DNA from: Acridotheres tristis
Taxonomy: Eukaryota > Chordata > Aves > Passeriformes > Sturnidae
Direction of reading: 5' to 3'
Assembly (NCBI GenBank): GCA_037013685.1
Contig: CM072884.1
Coordinates: 744,001 to 808,000, forward strand
DNA length: 64,000 nucleotides
Numbering within the stretch: position 1 is the first letter of the stretch; each line of letters opens with the position of its first letter. Of the stretch, positions 1-12,142 are shown one piece after another. The position numbers and the translations under genes were made by a program. The notes beneath the pieces are model-generated. The model was not told where the DNA came from. It saw nothing but the letters and a program-made list of their open reading frames with translations, and made no database searches.

Positions 1-591
1 GAGTAGTTGAATGTCATTGAAAGTTGAAGGTTCAGGAGAGCAAAGCAAAGCCTGTTAATTTTGCTGTGCTCTTTTAATTTGGCTAAAACCTTCTGCAGTT
101 GATGGTAGGTTGGATGGAAGCCAGAGAATTTATCCTTATCATGTCAAAGGGAGCCCAGTTTGCTGTGTCTTCCTTTCCAGGTCTGCATCCCTTCCCTGCC
201 CTCCACTCACCCCTGGTCCATCTCCTTCTACTTTGAGCACAGTAATTTGTCTATGCCCTGGCTCCAGCCTCCTGCCCTCATGTGGGAATTAAATGTTGGC
301 TCACCTACTCCAAAACTTCAAATGAGCTCTGAGACAAACAGCACTTTTCCCCCCGCCTCTCTCCTTTGTAACTCTATAAATCATTGTGACTGTAAATCAC
401 TGTTTGTTTTAGTTACTAATCCTTTATCAGTTCTTCCATTTTCCCAAGGACATTGGAGCAGGCAGTAAGGAAAATGTTCCTTTTTAGTGTGCTCTTGTTC
501 AGGCCGCACACCTGTAGTAACTCATGTCCTGTGCAAGTCCTACAGCAGATGACAGAGCTGTTTTTTGGTGTTTTCCTTAATCCCTCCACAG
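1..591 (+). other. HUNK: HUNK intron (3' part)
   Basis: This is the 3' part of the intron preceding the first visible exon. Open frames here lack homology I recognise. The polypyrimidine tract just before 592 is clear. I see no repeat or RNA gene. Confidence 0.8.
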
Positions 592-727
592 CTGCCATCA
601 ACTTCCTGCGCTCTCTGCTGGAGCCAGACCCTGCCAAGAGACCAAACATCCAGCAAGCCCTGGCAAACCGCTGGCTCAACGAGAACTACCCTGGGAGAGC
701 ACCCCCCAATGTCACCTACCCAAACAG
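592..727 (+). CDS. HUNK: HUNK exon: end of kinase C-lobe
   Basis: The acceptor is tccctccacag before 592 and the donor is GT at 728-729. The exon enters with two bases of a split codon and leaves with AG of an Arg codon that the next exon completes. It encodes AINFLRSLLEPDPAKRPNIQ and on to NVTYPNR, which is kinase subdomain XI. The Arg of the KRP motif is the conserved one that stabilises the C-lobe. The residue at the upstream junction cannot be fixed because the preceding exon is outside the window. Confidence 0.93.
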
Positions 728-3700
728 GTACACCAGAGGGGGACAGGGAAGAGAAAACCTGCCAGGGTGTCTGTGCATTGCATCCCTGGTGTTCCAGTTC
801 CGTTTGTGTCACAGATCCTAGGAACTGCTTCAGCGAACCCATCATAAAGATTATTGAGATTGGCCCTGTGTTGCTTGAAGTGGTCAAGAGCAATGCCTTT
901 AATTGGAAGCTGCAATTACAGTGTATTATTTGCAGGGTGAGCTGGGGTGCAGATATTCTGATGAATTTGCTGCAGGCCTGGGAATGGGGAGGTGTGACAG
1001 GCAGTTCTGATCTCCACCTCGTTGGCAATTCAAAGCCAAGCTGCTTCTCCAGGAGAGCCTCTGCCTGTTTGTGAGTGGGTTAAGGGAATATGCAAACCAT
1101 GGTGAGAAAGGTCAGAGTTTAATGGTCTTGCTTCCTTGGTTGTTGCACCCTGCTGAATACATGACTAAAAGCAAGCAGAGACCAAATCTCACGGTCAGTC
1201 AAACATCCAGCCGGGGAAAAAGAAAAAAGAGAAAATACTTGTGGTCCAGTTTGGTTAGAAATAACCTTGCTTGACTTTAAACAGTGTGGAGTTGCAGTCA
1301 GGGGAGAGAAATAAGGGCATTTTTTACATAAGAATTCATCAGACCTCTCTGATTCTGCCTTAGGATGACTTTGTGCCCTGGAGATACGAGTTCCTCTCCA
1401 GTGCCTGTAAATGAAGCCTCAGGCAGCTCACTTGGAATTACATGTCTGGATTTGATCAGATAAAACCTCCTTCCTGTATCAAAGCCCTCCAGCTGTGTTT
1501 CATACACCTCCCAGGACCTGCAGGATTCACTCACAGGCCAAGCAGCACCGAGGCACAGACAGCAACTTAAAGCCTAATTTTGGTGCTTAAAACTTGACAG
1601 TGCTGCAGAATTTCTGTCCTAACCTGTCTAAGAGGAGAGACCCTGAGTGAAGATCATAACTTCCCCTCCTTCAGCTCCCAGGAGCAGATGTAGTGCCTTG
1701 ACAGAGGGTGCAGGTGCCCCGATTTAGCAGCAGGTATATTCTTTCCAGAGGCAGCATCATGGAGAACGGTGTGACTGTGCCATTCCTTGACCTGAGGATG
1801 GATGGATGGGTGGATGTCCAGCAGCTTGGATGCCTGGGGATAGCACTGGATCCACCCCCTGAAATGAGGAGGGCATTATCTCCCCAGGATATAAAGGTGG
1901 CCCCTGTGATGAATTGTTTCCCAAGGGATGAGAACAGGCAGAGCCATTCTCTCAATATCACTCCTCCAAATTGAGGGGATGTGTGAAGCTGTAAAGGATA
2001 AAAGCCTTGAAAGAGATTCTTTCTTTCATTATTTTTAAAATAATATTACTTTTGTAGGCCAGGCTTGACCTACCTAGACTTTGTCATGTTGAAGCTTTGT
2101 AGGGAGAATAATCTGCAAAGTTCTAAATATTTAAAGATGTGGCCTGGCTCCTTTTGAGGTTGTCTCAGAAAGTACCACTAGAGTCAGCTTCCATGGAATT
2201 TTTCCAATTTTTCCTTATTGTGCAGATACAGATAAGGTGTGGTGAACTAGTGCGTGAAAAGCCACTGCTGAATTTGCAAAGAATCAATTCCTCTCTTAAT
2301 TGACACAGAAGGAGTTCCACTACTCTGGGGGTAACACCCATTGTTCCCAAGACAGGAGCATGGCAGGAAGGGGAGAGCATGGAGATAAGGTGGGAGAACA
2401 GCAGAAGCTGCATTTTCAGGAGAATATTTTTATAGGCTTGCTTTTGTTAAAGAGATTCCCTGAAGGCAAGCAAAATTTTCCCATTTTGTTGAGCACTTCA
2501 AGTCAAAATTGCTTGAATTTCTTTTGCTGCCCAGATGTCTCAACGTGCAGTGGCCAAGATAAGTTTTGCTTTTGAACTTGTGGAAAAAAGACCCAACCCC
2601 AAGCATTCCTTAGGGGCAGAACCAGTGTTCATAAGCACAGGGAACAAAGGGAACGAACTATTTGAGATTTCCCAGACTGTGTTTGACATCTTGTCTGAGT
2701 CCTGTCTGTCAGAGGCAAGGCACGAGTGGGAAGGATGGAGAGTGGTCCCTTGGAAGGGAGAATCTTGCAAAAGAAGATCCCTCTGATATTAGGCTTGGCA
2801 TTAGGAGTGGGTAATATCCTCTAGAAAACAACTGGAACCCAGCGTTTCTCTGGAGATGGATGGGTACCTCTGGGAAGCTGGCCAGCCATTTAGAGGTCTA
2901 AATAAGAGCAGAGTTCTTTGGAAAAATCTGGTTTAAACTTGGCCTGAGCCAATGCTTTGGCATTTCCACAAGACCTCTGTATTGCTTTTCCCTCAGCCTT
3001 GGCTGAGGCTGTTCCAGGCCTTATAGAAGAGAGATATAAACATGGCTTGTACTTGTGACAGTGAGGGAACAGCACCGTTGCCATTCTGAGCTGCAGGAAT
3101 AATCCTGTACATCCCCTTTCTCCAGCAGGAAATTCCCTGCTATTAATTCCCTGGCTAATCAGTGCATGGATACTGTGCAGCAGGTAAGGGGGTGAAGCTC
3201 AGAGCAGTGCTGTTTAATTACAGAAAAAGGGGCTTTTCAGAGAGCCAGACCTGGGTTGGATTTTACCTCTTTTTCCTTCAAAACCAGCTCATCTTGGTGG
3301 TTTTCAGTGGTCAGGTGTAGGGTAACAAAAGGCCACGGTGCCATTTCCCACCAGGGATGGACATGGGGGACAGAGTCCTGTCCATTCAGCTTCCTGAGTT
3401 CCTGTTTTCCCAGATATCTGTCCTTTCCCTGCCTGCTCATGGCAGAAGGGAATCACATTACTGAGCCCTTGGGGCCTCCTCTTGGTGTTCTGCCACGGAG
3501 AGGACAGCCCAAAAATCCTGCTGTGCCTGTCTCTGTGCAGGATTCACCTGGAGGACCTCAGCCAGAGCGTGCTGCTGCACATGACTGAGAAGCTGGGCTA
3601 CAAGAACAGCGATGTCATCAACACTGTGCTGTCCAACAGGGCCAGCCACACCCTGGCCATCTACTTCCTGCTCAACAAGAAGCTGGAGCGCTACCTGGCC

Positions 3701-6700
3701 AGCCTCAGGGTGAGCACTGCTGGGGCAGGAGGGGACAAAAAGGCTCCCAGTGGCCTGGCTTGCTGGCATTTCATCTCACAGAATCCCACAACATCCCAAA
3801 GGTCATTCCCTGTGAAGTGCTGCATCCCTGCTTTCAGATATTTCTGTTGTTTGGAGTAGCAATAGCACAATTTATTGAGTCGGGACATCAAGAAGCAGCT
3901 TAAGAGCTCTTAAACTATTTAGCTTTTAAAACTCAGCTGAAAGTTTTACCAGATGTAATCTCCCTGAGCACGGCTTGGGTCTTCCAATTTGACAACAGCT
4001 TCTTAGTTTTTTTTCCTTCTCTCAGTCCTTTTCACATTAGTAATGATGCCACCAATGATATTTAAAGTGTAATGGACCAAATCCATCATCTCTGTAAGGT
4101 GATGCTCCCCTGCTGAATGCCAAGAGTGGGTACAGTCCGTTAAGCAGCAATTAAACATTAGTTTTCCCTAATTGTCTTACATGTTTTGCTCTTCTGTGCT
4201 TTTCTCTCCACAGAAGGCTGAAGGCCAGGACAGTATTTGCCACAAGAACCAGCTATACCAGATAGAAAAATACAAGGCAAATAAAGACTCCTATGAGGTA
4301 AAGCTCATCAAAGCTTATTGAAGTGCTTTGAAAGCAGATTGAATTTGAGCATCCTTTGTGATTGTGATTAAAGGGATGGGTTTGGGACCCGTGGAGAAAA
4401 GAAAGACCTCTGGTCTTGCCTGTGCAGGACAAATAACTCCCTTTATTTCTTTTCAAAGAAGCAAATTGTAACCCCCTAGAGAGGAAATAGAAAGGTTTTT
4501 TTAAAGAAATTAAATGTTTTTAAATCTCTGTTTGGCAAAATGATACAAACACGGGGGGCTCCATAACTTCACTCTGGGATGCAAGTTGCTGGTGTTAGAA
4601 AAAGATGAAAACTGGGTGTTCTTGAGGCTCTGAGCCTTGAGATCTTGGTGCTGTAGGACAGAGTGGCAGCCAGGGTGACTCTGCTGGTGTCCTGGGCCAA
4701 CCCTGGCTTGGCTGCCAGGAGCTCTATTAGCACAACACTCTTCAAAGACAATTTTCTCTGCTCCTTAGCAGAAGTGATGCAGCATCAGCCTGCTGCATCA
4801 TGAAGGAATTCCCTTGGGCACACAAAAGATTTAACCTCTTGCTCTGTTGGTCTCCAGCCTTCTTGTCTGCAAGCAGAGAAGGTATTTTGTATTAAATCAT
4901 GGCTGGATTTTTCTCCCCTGGCTGATTCCTTGCCAAGCACTAAAATTACAGGAGTAACATGAGCTGTGCAAGTCTTCCCTGCCAACACAAAGAGCAGCAT
5001 TCTTGAGGAGTCTGCCTGTTCCCAAAGCTGCTCCTCAGCACTGGATTGATGATCTAATTGCAGGGGCAGATTTGTGTCGTGGCTGGTTTTGTTTATTATA
5101 AAGGCTGCTTGCAAGACAAGCTGAACTGCAAGCCAGATGGAAATATCAGGGCAAAGTATTTATTATTTTCTTGAATAAATCAAAACCATCTTACTTGAAA
5201 TGGATCAGCAGTGGATAGACTCAATGAATATGATATTTCACAAAGCTCTCACAAACTACTCCAGCTATTGCAGGGCAGCATTCCCTGGAAGCAGAGCCAG
5301 GTACTGGGAGCTGAACACTTCAGATCCTGCATGGAGTATCTTGGTTCTGCCTGGACCAGCTGCTGCTGTCACTTCCCTGAGCAGTGACAGAGCCACTGTG
5401 CTCTGGGGTTCTGCATTCTGCAGGGATCAGCTCACAGCTTCTGCTCCTGTGCAGGGGAGGCTGAGCTTTTCCCTGAGGAAAGCTGGAGACTAACAGCAGT
5501 GCCAGGGTATGGCCCCAGTGTGGTTTGTGGGCTTGCTTAGGGAGAGGAGCTCCCTCCACAGCCTCTCAGCACTCAGAGTTAGTCCCAGGGTAGCTATTTA
5601 GGGGATGAAGGGATGTCACGTGTGTCTTAAAATACTTACCAGCATGCACTCACTGTGCAGACACTGTAATAATGATAGTAATAATAATAATGGTAGTGGT
5701 AACAGCCTGTTCTCCTGCTGCATGGGCACAGGATGTGGAAGTGCAGGCCAGGCTGGGCTAGGGGAGGGTGTCCCTGCCCGTGGCAGGGGGTGGAGATGTG
5801 CCCTGAGCTCCCTTTCAACCCATTGTCTGGTTCTGCAATGTCTTCTGTCACTTTAGCTGTACTTACACGAGAGGATTATGTTGGTTTTACTGTAAGAGGA
5901 CAGGTGAAGCAGTGCACAGGGGTGAAGGCACACCCTGGGGTGCTGCTGATGTAACTAAGGCAGACATCTCTCCTAAAATGCCTCCCTGTGGGTGGAACAC
6001 AGCCTTGGAAATGTCCAGCTCAGTGAGTGCCACTGGGACTCGGGTTTTGTGAGCTTGGGAAGGTTCATGAGGTGGAGATGGAATTCCCTGATGCCTCCCC
6101 ACCATTTCCAGAGCAGGAATTGGGAGCCACTGGTCCCTAGGCAGGCACTGCAGCTAAGCAGAGCTGCAGGTTGCCATGGGAATAAGGAGGGGAGGGATGG
6201 TCAGCTCCAGCTTCAGCAGACCTGAAATTTCTCCCACCTCTCTCCAGCCATGGGAAATAAGGACTTGGCTTCAGGAGGGGCTGCCAGCAGCTGGGGCAGG
6301 CAGGGGCACAGGGGCAGTGGTCATATCCTGCCCTTCTCCTTTCTGGAGAGGGGCCCAGGCTGCTGTGAGGGTTTCCAGGCTGGTGTCACTGCAATGCTGT
6401 GCAGGGACAGGGAGGCAGGCAGGAGCCCATGGCTCTCTCCATCTCTTTATTTGTGGAAGGGGTCTTGGGATGAGCGAATCCATGGGAGCTAATGGGCTCA
6501 GATGTGGAATTTGCAATTTTTAAAAACTGGTGTCCTTGTCCTGTCACCATGCCAGACATGGCCAAGGCAAATGTCCTTTATCTGCCTTTCAAATCCATCG
6601 GTGGGACTAAGAGTAGTTTTGAGGGTCAAGGTCAGGACAGGAAATAGCAGAGGATGATGTAATTCCCAACCTATTCAAGTACAACATACCGGTACAGCTC

Positions 6701-9700
6701 CTGCATGATGGGACACGGCCCTGCACTGCAGAGGGAACTTTTGTAACTCTCCTGGATGAAATCTTCCTTCCCTTTTCAAATTTGAGTGCCTGGCACCTCG
6801 GGAGTTCAGGACTTTGGTCCTGAGCCTCTCACAACCGTGGTCATTAAGGAGAAACGTTAGCAGTTTCAGAAATCCTTCTAAGACAATTTGCAGTGTTCAT
6901 CCAGCGTGAAGTAATTAATTGCCAGCACCGGATATGTGAATTTCCTGTGCCAGGGGTGCTTTAATTGTGTGTTGCTGTGGCTGAGAGAATGTACCAGCAG
7001 GGAGAGGGCAAAGGCAGGAGCACTTGGCAGGTGAGGAGCTGCAGCTTGGCTCGTGCAGCATCAGGCTAAAAATACTGCAGCCTTGGAACGTCCTGCACCC
7101 AGGCAGAGGCTGCAGCAACCGGCACACAGATCCTTCCTCACCTTTCTAAAATAGCAGATAGCTCCCAACAATCTGGATTGGCTCCTGTGGGCTTATTATA
7201 GTCACCACTTAGTCTCATCCTCACAAGTACCTTTATAAAAAGATCCTAGGGAGAGCCTGATCTCTGCTGAAGACTCTCTCTCGACAGCAGAGTTTCAGAG
7301 CTGTGGGAGGAAAACCAGTGGGCTCAGAATTAGCTGCACATTTTCCCCTGGCTGGAGGGATGGATGGGGGCAAAAAACATCTGCATGAAGGGAGGCTCAG
7401 GTGAGGAGCTCACAGAGGATCTCAGGTTCTTCTTCTCCCAAGTCACCCAGCTAACCATGTTGGTATTAAAAGTAAGAACGTTGCTTTATGAGTCACTGAA
7501 GGTCTTCTTTCCAACTCTGTAACTCCTGAAAGGTTGCAGAGTCCAGCAGTGCCCAGACACCATCTGTGCAGGGAGCTCGGCTCCATCTGAGCTGGCAGTG
7601 CTCATCATGAGTCCAGATTTTTGCCTCTTCTGTGTCTGTCTTGCTTCCAGAGCTGTTTAGTGGCCCAGGAGAATCCAGGTTGTCTTCTGCATCTTTCTTT
7701 TCTTCTCTCACATGTTTTTATGCACTTTACTCTGAGGGTTTTCCTGGACTCCACGTCAGTGAGCTTGCAAAAGAAAATGAAGAGTGGCAGTGCATAATTA
7801 GAAGACAAAACACAGGCACATGATTGGGGGAAGGAGCTTTCTTTCACTTTTTGAAAAAGACTTGTATTTGCAGTGACCTTTTAATCAGATGCAGCAAAAC
7901 ATGTTGCTTAGATGATAACTATGGCCAAAAAAAACCAACCAAACTTTTTTTTTTTAATGTGAAATAAGACTTTGGGCTCCCCTGGAAATCAGTGGCAGGT
8001 AAAGGGTATTGAGCAGTTTGCTGAATCCAGTGACTGAAAGAAGATGCAATGAATTTTCACTGTAAAACAGTGCTTTGAAAACTGGCTTCCTCTTCAGAGT
8101 CCTGCTCCCAGGTTCTGTTTTTCCTCTATCTTCTTCTGGCAATCCCACCTTCAGCTACCTTCCCCATCAGGACCAGGAGTTAGGGCTCAGGGAAGGGATG
8201 GCTCAATTATTTTCTCCCCCTCCATGTCTTGTGCACTTGCAGAGATGCTGTAAAAGCAAGGGCTGTATTGCTCCAGATCTTGTCTGAACAGAAGATAAAT
8301 TACTCAAAGGCTCTAAACTTCTTTAAAACTTTGCAGCTCACCATTATAATCTCAGAGGGAGTGGAGTAAAGAGAAATCAAGGACTTTTTTTGGTGCTTAA
8401 GTAGGACATTTCAGCTGTGGAGGAGCACAGGTCTTTATCTGCTTTCTCCAAGAGAAAAGCTTTGGTTTTCCTTTAGTTTTCCAAAGCCAGCTTTCACACT
8501 GCCTGAATGCCAGAGCAGATGGGAGCCATGAAATCATGGCAAACTGATGAGGGGAAAATGAGAGGACTTTGTTCCTCTGAGTAGTCAGAATAAGTTCCTT
8601 GTAAATACAAAGTGCTTAACCCACCTTGTAGGCCTGGGGGTCACTGAAACTTCCCTTGAGTAAACCAAATTGTTCTTGTTTGTTTTACAACCTAAAGGAC
8701 AAAAAACTCAAAGAGCAAGAAAAGAAAGGGGAGATTCTTCACCGTCAGCTCCCAAAGAAAACTGAGAAAAGTCCAGTTTCATATAGACAGCCTTCTTCCT
8801 GTCTTATCTCACAGATCCAGAAAACCAAGGCTCTGCTGAAGGACCAGAAAGTCGCCAAGGCTGGGGGTCTGGAGAAAGGTCAGTGGAGAAAGGCCAGTGG
8901 TGGGTCTGTGTGTGCATGTGTGGTGTGCTGCTCCTGAGCCTGTCCTGCCCTGCCTGCTTTGTGTTTGTGAGCAGAGACTCCAGGCTTGCATTCCCTGTCT
9001 GGATAATGCCAGCACACGTGGAATGAACCACCCTGAGGAAACCATGCAGGCAGGAATCCTCGCTTTCTGTGTTTTGACAGAATTCCTGCACTGCTTTAAG
9101 AAGGCAGTTCCTTCCCCTGCCTGCACGTCCCTCATACAAAACCATCCTCGCTCACACTGGTGTTTTGAAAGCATCACCACCCACCCCGGATCACTGAGGA
9201 GCCAGAGCTGGTAGCCAAACTTCTTCCTACCAGCCACTGTGTTTTCCTGACAGGGGGCTAAGGAGCAGCAGGGGAGAATCCCCGACCTCCAGGATTCCCG
9301 GGAGGAATTGATGGTGGAGCAATGGGAAAAAGGCACTGCCAACCTCAGCAATTGCCCATCAGCCAAAGGAGGGGGGAAATCACGAGAAGGGAAAGGAAAA
9401 GATGGGACAGCCAGAGGAGAGCAAGGCATTAATCACAAAGGGCAGCCTGAGAGGGGTGGGTGACAACTGCTGGCAAAAGGGGGATGGAGAAAGAAATGGA
9501 GGAAAAGGGGAATCAGCAGAATGGGGTGTGGGCAGTGCATGGGAGACACTGAGGAGCAGAAAGGTGATGTAGCCCACTGTTAAATATGCAGATAAATGAG
9601 AGGAGGTCACTGCAGAGAGGTATGGGGAAATAGAGTGATGGAAATCATCTATTGTGGTGTCAGGGGGTTATTCAGAGTGGTGGCTTGTGATGCTTTCATG

Positions 9701-11613
9701 CTCATTGTCGTGACTTGATAATTTATCATTTGTTGTGCTCAACGTGAAAAAAATTGTCCATATAGTGTCTGTCTGGCAGCACAGGAACCTCTGCTGCAAG
9801 GTGGCAGGAGTCCAGAGGGCTGGTCAGGAGTAGGGCATACTTCCTGTGAAAAAATGTAAAAACAAAGTCTAAAATGCCCATTTTTCTCAGATTTGCTGTC
9901 CCTTTTGGGAGAAAGGCACAGGGGGAAGAAAATCTAGTTCACTTTTCCCTCTCTGTTCCTCCCTGCTTTTTTGTTCTGAAACCTGAAAATCATGCAGATC
10001 TCAGCTAAAGCAGTTCTCTGCTTATGGAGACTATGTTTTGACACATCTTGAATAATTTTGGCCAGTCTTAGAAAGAAACTGGTCAGATTGGACTTCTTTT
10101 TTTACCAGACAAGTGTGAAATTTTATCCTGTTCATCCATTCACGTCTCAAACCCTGACAAGCTCATCCCTCCACAAGAAATACACATGATATTTGTGGCT
10201 GACTGCTGGCAGAGTTAAATTATTTTGGATGCTTTTTAGATGATTTGAGAGCGAGGGAACTGATGGAATAGCGACCAGTTAATTCAATTAGAGGAGACCT
10301 GGCAGCCAGGTTCCTTGGACAGCTTTCCATCAAGGCAGCAAAACATGCTTGGCATAAGGCAGTGCCAGTGTTCTGTAGGAACTGAGCAGATCTTCTCCAC
10401 GGGCTGTTTTGTTCGATTGGGCCAAATCCTGCAAGGATTGTTCCATTTATTTTTGGCCTTTGCTGGAGGAAGGTTCTTGTTGAAGTTGGTGCAGCAAATC
10501 TGTTCCAACTGTAACAGCCTGAATCTGGCCGGTGCTGCTACTCCGTATTTACATGTGTGAAACCAGGAACAGATTTTGTTCCAAAATGCAAGGAGAGCCG
10601 TCAAGGATTAACTCACTGTGCTCCCCTGTGTCTCTAGGTGTGTCAGGCCCGGCAAGAGCCACACAAAGTTGTGCTAAGAAAGGAGAAATGTGAGATTTCT
10701 CAGCCATGGCGTTAGAGGATATGATTAATACAAACAGCTGAAGACATCTGCGGGTTTCCTTTTCAAGTCCCTGTCTCAGTTTCAGCACTTTTTCTGCATG
10801 GGAGGAAAAGGGCAGATAAATTCCCCATGAAACAATGGTGTTAGTATTAGGGGATTTGGTTCTGGGTGTATCCCAGGCCAGTTGTAGCTGGTGCATTTAT
10901 CACGTTCCCGTGTGGCAGTGCTGCGAGCTGCAATGTTCTCTTCTGCTTCCTTCTCCCTTTGCTTTGCAGACTCCGGAGGTGGCGTGAGCCCTTTCCACGA
11001 GCCCCTGGTACCCAAGACTGGCTGTGTCACTTCCAGCTCCCTGGAATACCTGGAGGTCCAGCAGCCACCTCCCAGGACCCCGCGGCTCCTCAAGAGGCAG
11101 GAGTCCCCCCAGCCAGAGCCGTCCCGGATCGGGGGCCGGGCAAAGGACTCGCCTCTCATCCTGAATATTGTGCACTCCTTCGAGTCAGTTGACAGAGAGG
11201 ACCAGATAGACCAGGTCTCCCCCTCTCACCAGTACAGAATTTTAGGCTCCCCGATGAATTTCCCTTACAAAAGCTCGAGTGAAAGGACACTGTCGCCGCT
11301 GTTTCCCCCGAGGAGCACGTCCCCCATCCACCCCACCCAGGTCTCCTTCACGTACGAAGAGAAAGCGTATCCAGCAAAGGAGGAGGCCGTGTCCCCTACC
11401 CAGCTGGCCCCCAGCAACCCCCTGGGCAGCCCAAACTGTGTGAAAAGCAGGGGCAGGTTCCCCATGATGGGGATCGGACAGATGCTGCGGAAGAGGAACC
11501 AGACCATGCAGTCGGCGAGCGAGAAGCCCCTGGAAGCCAGGATGCCCCAGCTGCAGCAGATGAGCCCCACACAGATTTCCTTCAACACAGAGGCTGTCAG
11601 CGGCCAGTGTTAG
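592..11613 (+). CDS. HUNK: HUNK, hormonally up-regulated Neu-associated kinase (3' half of gene, five exons)
   Basis: SNF1/AMPK-related serine/threonine kinase. The coding exons seen are 592-727, 3541-3709, 4214-4297, 8698-8878 and 10970-11613, all with GT-AG borders and compatible phases. They give 403 complete codons ending in TAG at 11611-11613. The N-terminal part, with most of the catalytic domain, lies left of the window. What is seen runs in order: kinase subdomain XI (PDPAKRPNIQQAL with its conserved Arg), a UBA-like stretch (LEDLSQSVLLHMTEKLGY), a basic linker, and a Ser/Pro-rich tail. Identification rests on close agreement with remembered mammalian HUNK, for example LGSPNCVKSRGRFPMMGIGQ near the C-terminus and SFESVDREDQ in the tail. 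Mammalian HUNK is about 714 residues and is linked to mammary development and Neu/HER2 signalling. A segment of about 16 residues expected between exons 4214-4297 and 8698-8878 was not found. The family assignment is secure. Confidence 0.94.
728..3540 (+). other. HUNK: HUNK intron, 2.8 kb
   Basis: The intron is bounded by GT at 728 and AG at 3539-3540. I find no coding exon, recognisable transposable element or RNA gene inside it. Short open frames are unrelated to each other and look like chance. Confidence 0.75.
3541..3709 (+). CDS. HUNK: HUNK exon: UBA-like segment
   Basis: The acceptor is ctctgtgcag ending at 3540 and the donor is gtgagc at 3710. The first base completes the split Arg codon, and 56 codons follow in frame. 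The segment beginning IHLEDLSQSVLLHMTEKLGY and ending KKLERYLASLR matches the helical UBA-like region that follows the kinase domain in AMPK-related kinases. The motif NSDVINTVLSNRASHTLAIY is nearly identical to mammalian HUNK. Confidence 0.95.
4214..4297 (+). CDS. HUNK: HUNK exon: basic linker, 28 codons
   Basis: The acceptor is tctctccacag ending at 4213 and the donor is gtaaag at 4298. The exon is exactly 84 bases, phase 0 at both ends. It encodes a lysine-rich linker that contains NQLYQIEKYKANKDSYE, corresponding to mammalian YQIEKYRAxKxSYE. In mammals the next residues, as I remember them, are about 16 amino acids starting ASLDTW. The next exon found here does not supply them. Confidence 0.9.
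4298..8697 (+). other. HUNK: HUNK intron, 4.4 kb
   Basis: The intron is bounded by GT at 4298 and AG at 8696-8697. It contains an imperfect TAA-type microsatellite at about 5665-5703. I searched by eye for a small 48-nt coding exon expected from mammalian HUNK and did not find one. Nothing else is recognised. Confidence 0.7.
8698..8878 (+). CDS. HUNK: HUNK exon: Lys-rich tail segment
   Basis: The acceptor is ttttacaacctaaag ending at 8697 and the donor is gtcagt at 8879. The exon is phase 0 in and phase 1 out, with 60 codons plus one base. It encodes DKKLKEQEKKGEILHRQLPK and later SQIQKTKALLKDQKVAK, matching the mammalian DKKPKEQEKRGDFLHR and TKALLKDRKASK blocks. The polypyrimidine tract at the acceptor is interrupted and weak-looking. 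Confidence 0.92.
8879..10969 (+). other. HUNK: HUNK intron, 2.1 kb
   Basis: The intron is bounded by GT at 8879 and AG at 10968-10969. The purine-rich stretch around 9360-9610 creates long open frames on the minus strand, but none resembles a known protein. No repeat is recognised. Confidence 0.75.
10970..11613 (+). CDS. HUNK: HUNK last coding exon: Ser/Pro-rich C-terminus
   Basis: The acceptor is ctttgctttgcag ending at 10969. The first two bases complete an Asp codon with the G at 8878. There are then 213 codons and the stop TAG (11611-11613). Recognisable blocks are PPPRTPR, SFESVDREDQ, SPSHQYRIL, SSERTLSP and LGSPNCVKSRGRFPMMGIGQ, followed by MLRKR. The exon is rich in Ser-Pro and Thr-Pro sites and has no predicted folded domain. 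It is more GC-rich than the introns around it. Confidence 0.96.
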
Positions 11614-12136
11614 TCTGACATCCTGAGATTTGCACTGCTCTTCTCTGGGATCCACCCTTTTTCTCCTTTAAGCAAGAAGGGAAAGCCACAGGCACCTTGC
11701 TGTCGCTGCAGGATACCCCGCAGTGCTGCAGCACAGGAAATCGGAGGTTTGCTTGCAAGGGAGGCATTGTCCTGCGTATTAAAGCTGAAAGAAAAGGGCT
11801 CTGCTTGTGCTGTTAAGAAATATTTGCCTTTGGCACCTGACTGTACAGTAAAACATCCTGCAGGAGCTGTGTGGATCTGTATTTTCACTGCTCTCGCTCG
11901 GCTGGAAGAGCTGTGAGCACCCAGGATTTGGTTCCTCCAGGAAATCAGTGGTGCCACAGATGCCGGGCCAGGATCTGGGGTGAGACTGTCCCTGCTCCTC
12001 CTGCCTGTGCCACACAGCACGTGGTGCTGCTGCAGGCATTGCTCCTGGGGCAGGGCAGGGGGAAAATCCCAGATGCTCCGTCCAAAGTGAGCTTGCTGAC
12101 AAGCCCTGCCGAGGAGGTGAACGTGGTAGAAGCTTG

Positions 12137-12142
12137 AATAAA
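12137..12142 (+). promoter_or_regulatory. HUNK: Candidate HUNK poly(A) signal (proximal)
   Basis: This is the first canonical AATAAA on the coding strand, 524 nt after the stop. A TG-containing stretch (caagtggtgtaac) follows within about 20 nt, as expected of a downstream element. Alternative signals lie further on, so its use is an inference. Confidence 0.5.

Noticed and set aside
3775..3850. Possible CR1 remnant (cacagaatcccacaacatcccaa)
   Set aside because: The similarity to the CR1 3' end is limited to a few words and cannot be extended, so I do not call it.
8809..9429. Open frame of 206 codons on the - strand
   Set aside because: It overlaps a real HUNK exon on the opposite strand and continues into purine-rich intron. 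It has no family resemblance.
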